Made by a program: the position numbers and the translations under genes
Origin: Lineus longissimus
Lineage: Eukaryota > Nemertea > Pilidiophora > Heteronemertea > Lineidae
Direction: 5' to 3'
Assembly: GCF_910592395.1 (NCBI RefSeq)
Contig: NC_088311.1
Span: forward strand, 18,292,501-18,356,500
Length of the DNA: 64,000 nucleotides
The notes under the pieces: generated by a model
Database searches by the model: none
Seen by the model: only the letters and a program-made list of their open reading frames with translations
What the model was told of the DNA's origin: nothing
Shown: in pieces, positions 40,901 to 52,900 of the stretch
How positions within the stretch are numbered: the first letter of the stretch is position 1
Layout: every line of letters starts with the position of its first letter

Positions 40901-43900
40901 GCTTCTACGAAGCACATCGTTTTTTCAAAGCTGCCGTGAATTCGATTTAAAACCAAATTCAACCAGCCAAGTCTAGACGATTTTTGGGTTCATTCACCTA
41001 CGGAGTAGACCGCCAAACTAATCTTGGCATTAGTATTGTCCAGTCTATTTAATTATAGACATTTTCTTAGCTAGCTTAGTCGACCCGGCTCCATTATTTT
41101 GATCTTGGTAGGGTAGAGTTAAGTAGGCTATTCTCCGCTCTATTGTAATGAACAAGACTCAGATCCATTGCAATAGTGTTTAATTCAAGTAGGCATGTTT
41201 TCCTTTCCATTAATTATTGCGTCCTTTCTGGCCTACTTGGGGTTCCCAGTGTTTTTATTGTCATTGGTACCATTTTTTATATGGCGTACCCCTCCGACGG
41301 CATCCTTTGTCTCACCACAAAGGAATGCGTCTGGTGGCGGGAAACGGGCCGCGAAGACGCCTAAACCCTCTTCCGGTTCCGTTTCCGGGCATATAACCCG
41401 GAGGTCTAGCAAACCTCCCGCCACCACCCCTTCCGTCAGCCGAGTTCCGGTTCCGGCCGCGGCTGCGAAGGATGCGGGATCTGACATTATTAATGTCTGT
41501 GGTCCCAAGGGAGACTTACATCCAATAAGTCTCCAAGGGTTTAATATACCCCGGACCTCAGGGAACCTTCCGGTTCCCCTGTCGTCCGCTCCCCCGAGTA
41601 CAAGCCCTTTGTACCCGCGGGAGCACCCTGCTTCCGGTCCGCCGATTGCAGTTCCGGTTACTGACGCGGGTTCCCGTTTTTCAGTAACCGAAGACTCTAC
41701 TGGGGGTTTTTCTCAGTCTTTACTGCGAAATAACCCCAGTCCTCACGGACACAGTAGAGTAGGGCCGGACCTTATAACGCCACCTCCGAAACGCCATGCG
41801 TCTTCGGTAACAGCGTTTCCGCCCTCCGTACCTCCTTCTAAAAGGGCTTCCGGTAGCTCCATACCGGCGAAGGAGTTACGGGCATTTCCGGTTTCGGACT
41901 TCGTCCTACCGGAAATGCAGGCACCTTCCTACGTTGGCCAACCTCTTGGGTGGAACCAACCGGAAGTGCCACCCCCTCCTCGTAGCAGAGGCGTCGTTCC
42001 CATGGAACGAGCTACGCAGAGAGGACATCTGAACTCTAGTTCAGAATATGGGCAACTTCCGCTTCCGGAAGACCCATTCGCCCGCACATACGGCTTCCAG
42101 GGTTCGCTTATGCGCTCACCCTCGCCTCAACCGCCCGTCGTTGAGAGAAGCCGCACGTCGGGTCCGGAACCCGAGTCGGGACAGCAACTGTCCCAGCTCA
42201 TCCAGATGGTAGCAGGTCTTTCTGATAGACTCAGCCATCTGGAGCAGGGTTCCGGTTCCTCTGGTGCGCCTGGTCCCATCGGATACCCACCATCCGACTC
42301 CTCTATTTTAGAGGAATTTTCTGAGAACGAGAGTTCTCAGCCAGGCTACCGCTCCCCCAATCAGGAGGAGCTGTCACCAGAGGAGGCCAGTATCCTGTCG
42401 GATATGAGGACACTCAGATCCTTGATCAGAGCGTACCTCCCGCAGGATCTGTGCCCTACCCCGCCGGAACTGCCAGCCTTGTCAACACCGACCTTTTCAC
42501 TCTGGGGACAGGAAGTGGATCCCAATCCACAGGTTTCTCAAGGCTCCACTCGGGCACTTGAATTCCTTCCTCCCTCCCCGTCGGTGTTAGCAGTCTCTGA
42601 ACTTTTGGAGCGTACAATCAGAGACTCACAAGGCGCCCACCAACGTACTTCCATCCCTGTCCTTCCGGCAGTCGGACCGGAAGCTTGGTGTAAACCGGGG
42701 AAGTTGTTCACGGCACAACTTCCTCCCGTTAGGCAGTACCGCGCTGACTATTATCGAGTCAGCTCGGCCGGCTGTCCAGCTGCAGCATCGACTTCCATAT
42801 TAAAGGACGATGTACAGCTGGACCAACTCGTGCCTAGGGTGACCTCCTCCTCGGCTTACCGAGACCTTAGAGCACAAGAGGGTCTGGCCAAAAACACGTT
42901 AGCGGTGCTCTCCTACGCAGAGCACACTAACCTGGCCCTAGCCAGATCCCTAAAAGATAATGAGTCACTATCTGATGACACAAAATCGCTTGTGACATCC
43001 TTGTCACATTCGATTAGGCACGCTATTGCGCTGTCCGCCAAGACCGCAGCAAATAGCGTCCTACTCCGTAGAGACGCCGCACTGGGCTCTCTCAATGTCA
43101 TCAGATCCCTCCAGCTGGAAGGGGCCTTAAGAACCGCTCCTATGGACGGTTCTTTCCTGTTCGCAGATTCTGTGCAAGAAGCGGCTCAAGCACAGAAAGA
43201 TTGGGACAAATTATATGCCCCCACTGCGACACAGAGGGCCAAGACCTCTCTACCTAACGCTAGAAAGATAGAGAGGCCCCAGCAGGCATCGGGTTCAATC
43301 CCGTACGCCAGGCAGGTCCTGCCTAGGCCTACCCCGCCTAGTCAACCTGCTCCTGCTGGATCCTTCCGACGGGAAGCGGAGGGTCGCCGGACTGGAAAGA
43401 GGAAAAATACTTCCTCTAACCAGGGTGGATCCGGTCCGACTAAGCACTCCTTTCGCCCAAGGGGTGCTGGCCGGAAGAGGTGACTCCCCCCTCCTTTCTC
43501 CTCCCGGACGCAAAAAGGAGCCGACTCCGGTAGTCGGGGGCCGTCTGCAAAAATTTGCAGACATTTGGGACGATTGGTGCCCAAAGGGGTCCCCAGTCCC
43601 AAACATGTTGAGGTACGGAGTGAAACTAGATTTCAACCGTACCCCCCCGACTACCATATATCCAACCCCAGTTCAGCCACCGAAGGACCCAGTCAAGGCC
43701 TCTGCCCTCCAAGCAGAGGTCGCGACATTACTGGAGAAGCAAGCTATCCAGGTCCTTCAAGATCCATGCTCCCCCGGCTTTTACAGCCACGTTTTCTTGG
43801 TTCCCAAGAAAGCAGGGACATGGAGGCTGATCATAGACCTTTCCAGGTTAAACACCTTCTTGAATGTTCCTCATTTCAAGATGGAAACCACCAGGTCTAT

Positions 43901-46900
43901 AGCAACGGCGATACAGCCCAACGATTGGGCGGTATCGATGGATTTAATGGATGCGTACTTACATGTACCGATCCATCCAGACTATCAACACTTCCTTCGA
44001 TTCCATTACGAAGGAAAGACGTATCAATTCAGGGCCCTGCCGTTCGGTCTGGCATCGGCACCCCTAATTTTTACGATGATAGTCACAGCCTTCGTCGCTC
44101 CCTTTCACGTGATGGGGTTCAAGCTCCATCACTACCTAGACGATTGGCTACTCCGTTGCAAATCGCGGGAACTACTACTGCAACAACTTCAGGTTCTAAA
44201 GCAAAAAGTAGTTTCCGCAGGTTGGATTATCAACGAAACAAAGTCAGAATTCATACCATCCCAAGACTTCGTTTACGTTGGAGTTCGGTTCCTTACGGCC
44301 ATAGGGAAAATGCTGCCCCCCCTAGACAGGATAAAGAAAATTCTTCATCTCGTCGCAGAATTCAGAGGAAGGACTCAAGCTCCCGCAAGGCGATGCTTGA
44401 GCCTTTTGGGACTTCTGAATTCGGCAGCAGACCAAATCCCCCTTGGCCGTCTATATATGCGTCCCATCCAGATGTTTCTAATGTCTCTATGGAAACCCCA
44501 CAGGGACCCATTAGACAAGTTGGTATTGATACCTCAATACCTACTCAAGAACGTCTGGAACTTCTGGGAGTCGGAGACTCGTCTCCAAAGCGGTGTAGAT
44601 CTTGCTCCACCGCCCCCAGAAGTGTCCCTGTTCACAGATGCTTCCCTACTAGGGTGGGGAGCACATCTGAACAACGGGGACATGTCCATAAGAGGTCTAT
44701 GGACAAGGGAGGAGACCATTCTTCCAATAAATATATTGGAAATGAAGGCTGTCCTTCTTGCCGTGAGGGCTCTTTCCCTTCGCCTGAAGAATCGGAGAGT
44801 AACCCTGTTCTCCGACAATTCTACAGTAGTAGCATATGTCAGGAGACAGGGAGGCACAAAGTCCGGCATTCTTTGCCAGCTAACTTGGGAGCTTTACCAT
44901 CTTTGTGCCGACCTTGGAGTATCGATATGTGCCAGACACATACCGGGCAATCGCAACATCCTTGCCGACGCCCTGTCCCGTCAGAACAAGCTAGTTCAGA
45001 CAGAGTGGACACTCCATCAGGAGATTGTAGACGACCTTTGTCGCCTTTGGCAATCTCCGAAGGTAGATCTGTTCGCCACCAGGCTGAACAATCGCCTTCC
45101 CATCTATTACTCTCCACTTCCGGACGAAGAGGCCCTGGAAGTCGACAGCCTTACAGCCTCTTGGGTCGGGCTGAACGCATATGCGTTTCCACCCCTCCCT
45201 CTCATCCAACCAGTCCTGAACAAGATCTTGACCAGCCATCCGGTGAGAATAACTCTCATCGCACCTTGCTGGCCAAATCAGGCCTGGTTCCCAGCCTTGC
45301 TGGAGCTCCTGATAGATCACCCCAGGAGTCTTCCTACTTGGAAGCACCTCCTGTGGCACCCCCTGGGGAGATGCTACCACCAGAACCCTGGATTTTTCAA
45401 GTTTCACGCCTGGAACTTATCCAGTTGCATCTCCACCAGAGAGGCTTTTCGGACATCGCTGTCAAGCGCATGTCCGCACCTCAAAGGGGGTCTACCCTTG
45501 ATGTGTATCAAGGAAAGTGGTCTACCTTCACTTCCTGGTGCAGGGAGAACGGAGTTAATCCGATCTCTCCCTCTATATACAGATTAGTTGATTTCCTTAT
45601 TGAATTATTCACGGAAAGACAACTATCTGTCACGGCTATAAAAGGGTACAAGTCCGCCATCGCTTCTACCCTCCGTGTTTTAAGCACCTGGGATCTTCGT
45701 TGGGAGGACCAAATAACCCCTCTTTTCAGAGGAATGTTATTAGAGCGTCCTAGACCGGTTCACAACACCCCTAAATGGGACCTTTCTGTTGTCCTTAAGG
45801 TGCTCATGAGGCATCCTTTTGAACCCATGTCTATTTCATCCATGAAATATCTGACACTCAAAACGGTCTTTCTAGTAGCCTTGGCTACCGCCCAACGGAG
45901 ATCAGAGCTCCATGCACTTTCTTTTAAGAAGCTGGCTTTTAGAGAGGGAGGGGAGGTTATCCTGGCTTTTATACCAGGATTTCTGGCGAAGAACCAGGGA
46001 CCGGCCGCCTCTCGGCCCCCGGTTACTATTCCCTCTCTGTCAGGAACGATCTCTTATGATCTTCCTGACAGAACTTTATGTCCCGTCAGGGCCCTAAAGT
46101 TCTACATAAATAGGACAAAACCTCCCGGTATCCGCCAGGGGAGAGAGCGTTTGTTTTTGTCCTATAAGGAGGGAAATAAACGAGAGATAGCGGCCGCCAC
46201 TATTTCAAGGTGGATTGTGGAGACTATTCGTCTTTCCTACAACACCTTGAAGACTTCCTCTGATCTTCGTGCGCTAGCTAACATCTCAGCGCACGAAGTT
46301 AGAGCACTAGCCACCTCCTGGGCTAACTACCAAGGAGTTGCTCTTCAAGAAGTCGTTTCCGCTGCATGTTGGAGTAATCACTCCACATTCTCTCGTTTCT
46401 ACCTACGAGACGTTTCTTCCCTCGTAGATGGCATGCACACAATCGGCCCGATTGTGTCTGCGGGGCATGTTGTTTGATCCTGGCTAGATCAAAAAAGGGG
46501 GGGGAAGCCCGATTGAAGAGTCAAACGCGCATCTTGCGCCATTTTTGATATGCCCTATCTTCAACATCCAGGCAACCCCTAGTAGACTAGAAAGGACGCA
46601 ATTTCTTATTGTTGTTTAGCAATAATTCATTCTACACCCTTCAACATGCCTTACTTGCTCTAAGCTCTGTTGCCGGAAAGAAGATGGTTTTATTACGCAA
46701 TTCTAGCGCTTTCCGGAGAATGGGTCTATTACTCTCTATAATATGATTGTAATACCGAGATCAAAATACCGGTCCTCCGGGTTCTCCCCATTTCTTTCCC
46801 CTGGCGGTCCTCCTTAGCTAATATGCCGGTGGTGCCTCCTGGATGGAACAACAGCTCAGCCTTAGGTAAGTCCTCGTTTCCCACCTCCAATAGGTTGCTG

Positions 46901-49900
46901 GGATTCGATGCAAAAGTGTTCCATAGGTAAGTTTGAATGACACAAAATGCCCATTTCCTTACAAGAAATGGCCATTTTGTTAGTTCATACTTACCTATGG
47001 AACACGGCCCTCCCGCCGTCCCCACAAACGGGACATACTCTTTATTAACGCTCAAGAGTAAAGACTAAATATGGCGGCATGAGATCGGCGCGATCTCGCG
47101 GGATCGGTCAGGGCGCCGCCTGGCGGCCGAGCTGTTAACTCAGTTCTCCCTTTAGAAAATTAAAGGGATACTCTTGTGTTTGAGCCCAAATGGAGTAACA
47201 TGCAAAAGTGTTCCATAGGTAAGTATGAACTAACAAAATGGCCATTTCTTGTAAGGAAATGGGCATTTTAAAGTTATTGTACATGTAGTGATAGTGCAAT
47301 TGGTCCGAGCCATTTGGAGGCCGACAAGTGAAGGCCTATATCTGGATTCTCCTTCTCCGTATAAAAGGGGCATATTGCTGACTAAGGAACGAGGCATATT
47401 GACATTGCCTCATCATCTCTATCGGACCAATTGATATACATGTACTTTTTATGCACGCATACAGCACGCCACAGCTAGGTCCGAGTCTGTGAACAAATGG
47501 TTTGTTTAATTTGTCTCTTCGATATTGCTCCTTTGATATTGCATTAGATATTCATTGCAATACAATCTATTCAAGGTATAGCCCATTTGAACCTGCCTGC
47601 GCCACGGGTACAATGCTAGTATACCTTATTGAGTAACGAGTAACGAGAAAGCGGTTTGTTTTTATTTGAAATATGGTACACATTTATCATCGAACAGCGT
47701 GGGTGTTGTGGTATTAGAGGGCAGCCGGCAATCCCACTTCAAGCGTGAGTGTAGGTTTATTGAGGGCATAAACTCGGTAATCAGTGCCGAGTGTTTCACT
47801 GAAGTTCAGGATGCACTATTGAACACCAAAGCTTATTCCTAGCCGAAGATCCTGCGTTGACCAAATTCTGTACGGATAACGCTAATAAAATCGTTTAGAA
47901 TTAGGCCCCCGGCAGCGGCCAATCAGCTCCACCCGTGGGGCCTAATAGTATCAGGCTAATGAAGACCCCAGCGCTGTAATGTATTTACTATGTCATTATT
48001 GTAACGCCCGTGCGTGGACCGGTGCTTTTAGGACACGCAAAATATGTAGCTGTTCGGAGGATGGCGAGACTATCCCAGCGCAGCGTTCCCTTTTTCTAGG
48101 GATGTGCATCGAAACCTGACAACTAACAATACATGCTTTTCTTACTTGATGACGTCAAGTGAAGTTACAGAGCTGTGATTGGCGGATTGATGGACACAAT
48201 GATACCAAACTACCAGACCAATACTTTTTCCTCAAAAGGGACGAAGTGCAAGGTGCCTACTCAATCTTGACACTAGAGGCGCTGATGTCGTTCCTAAACA
48301 ACGGCTCCAGCACTGCTAAATTGCCACCATCTTGAAAAGCAGTACCGCGCATGTGGAAATGTAAAGAATCTTTACAATTGCAAAGAGGCTATCGCATCAC
48401 CACTACGCCCGAGAACACGATGGCTGCACTACGCTGCATTGATAGTTTGCAATAAATTCACGTAAAAACACACCAGAACATCTCGGGTTTTATTTACAAA
48501 GATCATATTTTGTTATTTATTTATAAAACAAGCCATTTTATGAAAGAAGGTGGCACTTACTAGGCCTGGATACGACTTTGGAGTTTGAAGTGGTGGTGAC
48601 GCAGTGTTGAAAACACCTGAATCTCAGGATGCCGATATCCAAGATGGCGGAATTTTACCAATTCCAGTGTCTGAAATTGAATTTTAATTTCGGCACTGTG
48701 CGAGTTTGGCTGTCTACTGCGAAAATGATTGGTTGACGAAACAATGGCCTGATTGGTTGGCTCGATGAACAACGTTTCTAATGGGCTACAAACCTACCTG
48801 TAAAAAGAAACTCGTCCCCGCCAGTGGCCAATAATCTGTGCCACCCGTGGGGCCTAATAGTATAAGGTTAATGGACACCCTGCGGCTCTATGTACAGTTT
48901 TGAAAAACGCCCGTGTGTGGTTCAGTGTTTTGAGGATACGCATGTAGCTGTTTGGATGATGGCCAGACTATTCCAGCGCAGCGTTTTTACTGGGGATGAC
49001 ATAACGTTCACCAGGTGCATGCCCTATGTTATTTTCGAATCGGCCAATCACTGTGCATAGGGTGACCTGTGATGCCAGTCGATACGAGGAAATAATTAAT
49101 GCGATAGAGTTGTTTATTCTCGGCCTTACGACTGAAACGGCACCATTCGAGGTCAATCCCCGTCCTTCTAGTAGTAGGACGGGCCGCGCCAAGGCCGGTC
49201 TAACCTGATACCTACATGTATATGCAAAGATAAGGGAATTAAAAACAGGATGTTTTAGAAAAAAAGTCATCTTGAGGACAAATCGTTAATTGGTGAATTT
49301 ATTTGACTTGATTTTGAATGACATACTAATGTAGCAATATTTTAATCGTAGTGTTGTCAGGAAATTGCTTATTCGCTTTTCTTGGCATCTTTATTTCTAT
49401 TACCAGCTATTTTTGAGCAGTTATCATAGAATTAGAAGTTGATAAATTCTTCTGTTTGAGGGTTGTAAATGCGAAATAAGCTTCCTTTGATAAATCTTAG
49501 CAGTTTCGAGTTCCCCTCAGGTGGCTGATAATATGAGCTGGGCATCTGCGTAACATTGCATAACGTTGCATAACATTGATTACTGACTCCAGCCTTTGAA
49601 CTGCATAAGACAATTGTAAGAATTAATCACCAATTTAGTTATTTTCGCTACGTTCAGCTAAAGATTTTGTGCCACGCCTGGATCTATTGCAACGAATTTT
49701 CATGTACATGTATACGTGTGCATGTTCATGTGCATGAAACTGAGAAAGACTTTGACTAAAAAGAATCTTAGCTGGATTTTCGACCACTGAAGGAAACTTT
49801 CTCATGAATTGACTATTTCTTGAGTATTTGATTATTTCTTGTGTCAAATTGTTGATTCTTTCTTTCCGTCCTGCGATTTACTAACGATGGTATCCTTTGC

Positions 49901-52900
49901 TTTAATGAAATACATGTTGCTTTTTCCAGAAATTACCTGCGACCAACCGTCACGACTGTTAAATGGAACCTTTTCTGCCCCCGGACTATCAACCGTCGGT
50001 TCTGCCGTGAGTTACAAGTGCGACAAAGGCTTCGTTCTCGAAGGGAAAGAGAATTCAACCTGTGTCGAGAACGGTCCTGGTAATGTCAAAGGGAAATGGG
50101 CAGACTCAACTCCCGTCTGTAGAGGTAAGACAAACTCAAAGGGAAAAGAAACCTGCACTCCTTGACTAATAGAGTCTTATTCAGCGTGTGCTACGAGTCA
50201 GTTCCGCCAGCAATATCCGTCTCTGCTAAATGGGCAAGTTTGTGCCCCGAAGGCCGCTGTTCTATGTTCATTATAGGGGGGTTATCAGTTGGTAAAAGAA
50301 AATCGTTTTGCACAAGGACGGTCCTACCACGAAGACTGCAATTCTAGGATCAGCAGTCACTTATCAGTTCGTCAAAGGGCTTCGTTTTGGAAGTAAGAGC
50401 TGGCCAAGGACGGTCATGGTAATGTGAAAGAGACATTGGCACACCCGACGTCTCTGTGTATAGGCCGTTGGGACAAGGAACTCTCCTTGCCTTGTTAGAA
50501 AAAAAATTCATATGCAAAGCGCGTGCTGTCTTTTAATCAGAACTGTACACGACTCAAATGGAATTGTCAGTTGAGTCTTAGCAGACTCTGGAGTCTCCGC
50601 CACATTGTAGGGGTATTGTTCGCATTGTGAATGGAAGGGGGATTGAGAAATTGTCTGGGTGAGAGTGGATGTTGGGATAAGACGATCGATTCGGTTGATT
50701 GGAGGGGAAAAAGACGAAATAATGTGGTCTTAGTGGTAGGGAGGGGGTTGAGAGTGATATAAATTTATGTTCTGAAGACTTATGGGACATTTGTTTAGTT
50801 TTGTTGCAAGAGCGGGGAGGGGTGAAGGGGGAGACCGAATTATGTCGTCTTTTTCATAAGGACATTTTGAGATGAGCCCTTGAGGAAGGGATGTGAGGCC
50901 GCAGTTGAATGTGTGCTTCGTATGAATGGAAGGAATGAATGAATAAATATAAATGAATGATATTAATTTTGTTTATTGATTGCTGGTGTATTTCAAGCAA
51001 TATATATCATTGACAATAGTTATGATTGCGATTAGGTTTGCAGTATACTCATCCCGAAAATGTTTGGGTGGCTTTTATTGTTTTTATTGCCATTTGGTTG
51101 AAATGGCCCGTTTGTTGTTATGCTGCGTTCCAACGACAACTTCCTGTTTGCTTGGCGTGGCTGGTGACGATGACGACGACGACGTTTTCTTCGAAGGGGT
51201 AGTGTGATTTGAGCTTGTGGACGATCTCTTCAAGGGTGATGGGGATGATGTCATTGAAGTTGGTGATGAAGTTTACTTTGAAGGGGTGGTGTAATTTGTG
51301 GTTGTGGAGTACGTTATCTTCAAGGGTGAAGCTGATGATGATGATGATGATGGCGGCGATGACATGGTTACTGCAAGAGGTAAATAAAGATATGAGCCAC
51401 AGGCCGACTTAAATTCGCCACATACTGTGGAAAGTGCTATAGATCCACGTCGGTAGGCCTACAGCACATTTTCACCGAATAGCGTGGACTAACTATACGT
51501 CCAGGAACTAAAAATGCTCTCCGACCAAAATCCAGTGCATGGATGATCAGCCGTGAATGTACACAGCCATGCATGTTGACAAAAACAAAACAAAAACATC
51601 GCACTTTCACTTCAGCGGAGCGATGGTTTATGTGCGAAATACGACTGATCAAGGCAACATAAAGTGTCCAGAAGGGAAGAACACATTCTTGAAACTCAGC
51701 CGCTTTAATTCACTGCCGTTTTTTCTTATTTCATAGCCCATAAACTCCAAATATTAAATTATATTTACCGGTATTATAAATGCTTCGATGGTGTAGACTA
51801 GTCCCTGGTCTTTATCCATTATGTTCCTCCATATGTGCAGCCAATATGTAATACACATAACGCGGGGCACCAGTCATCGTGCCGGTATGGCGAGGTTTAT
51901 TGGTTAAAATTTACATGTATTGCGCTATGCATGCCCATAGCACTTTCGCGGCTGTAACCCAGATTGACTTCTTAGTTCATGGACACCCTCGTTTTATCGA
52001 TGTTTTGCAATGCATTGCCGTGTTCATGTACATATGAAGCTTTCACCTGGAGACGAGAGTTTGCTGGAATAATTTCTTGAGGAGAATAACTTGAGGAGAA
52101 TAATACCCAAATACAAAAGTCTCAGCCGATGGCGGAGACTAATTAACCTTGTTAAATGTTTTGTCTTTTCTTCTTTCCAGCAATAACCTGCGACACGCCG
52201 TCCCTGACAAATGGACAAGAGTCTGTTTCGAAAACTGCACATCTTGGTTCAGCAGTTAGTTACCGGTGTAACACAGGTTACGTTCTAGAAGGGAAAGGAA
52301 ATTCGACCTGTGTCGAAGATGGTCCTGATAATGTTAAAGGGAGCTGGGCTGACCCGATACCTGCATGCACAGGTAAGACGTACATTTCATACAAAAAGAA
52401 GTTCTTCTTAAGTTTTGTCCTGATAAGAACTTTATTTGATTCATGACTCAAATCATCTTCACCTGGCTAGCAATGGATTTTTGTTTGTGGTTTGAAGGAA
52501 TTTTGAGATGGTCCTTAATGTTGTGTTGTATTCTTCTTTTCTTTTCTAGCTATTACCTGTGAACCTCCTGTCATATCAAACGGACATGTATCAGTCATCA
52601 AAGCAGCGGTGTATGGGTCAACTGTAACCTATCATTGTAACCAAGGCTTTGTTCTGGATGGGAAAGGAAGCTCCAAGTGTAGTCAAAATGGAACTGACAA
52701 TGTTTATGGGAAATGGACTGACCAGACGCCTGTGTGTAAAGGTAAAGTTCCTCCAGAGAGAAAGCTTTCCTCATTTCCTTTCTACATTTCCCCCATTTTT
52801 GGCTTTGATCATTATCATTATCGATACAATCCCGTACTTTGATTCCTTTCCGAGCCATAAGCTGCGACACACCATTATTACTTAATGGAAAAGTAATAGC

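Larger units (their letters stand above)
40710..47269 (+). mobile_element. Complete DIRS-type tyrosine-recombinase retrotransposon
   Basis: Three frames (gag-like, RT-RNase H, tyrosine recombinase) lie between 172-bp inverted terminal repeats. An internal complementary region (46911-47005) is the reverse complement of both outermost ends joined together. This is the diagnostic DIRS layout. GCATTTT is present at both ends (40710-40716, 47263-47269) and the empty target carries a single copy, as expected for recombinase-mediated circle integration. All frames are open, so it may be active. Confidence 0.96.
49453..50565 (+). repeat. Segmental duplication, left copy (1113 bp)
   Basis: From TGTTTGAGGGTTGTAAATGC to CTCAAATGGAATT it matches 54764-55876, with the same length and few differences. 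It contains a type-R CCP exon and its trailing fossil exon. A shorter version is in gene 1 at about 4318-4960. Confidence 0.92.

Noticed and set aside
51209-51412. Open frames with Asp/Met runs
   Set aside because: Produced by GAT/GAC microsatellites; no splice sites fitting the phase-1 pattern.
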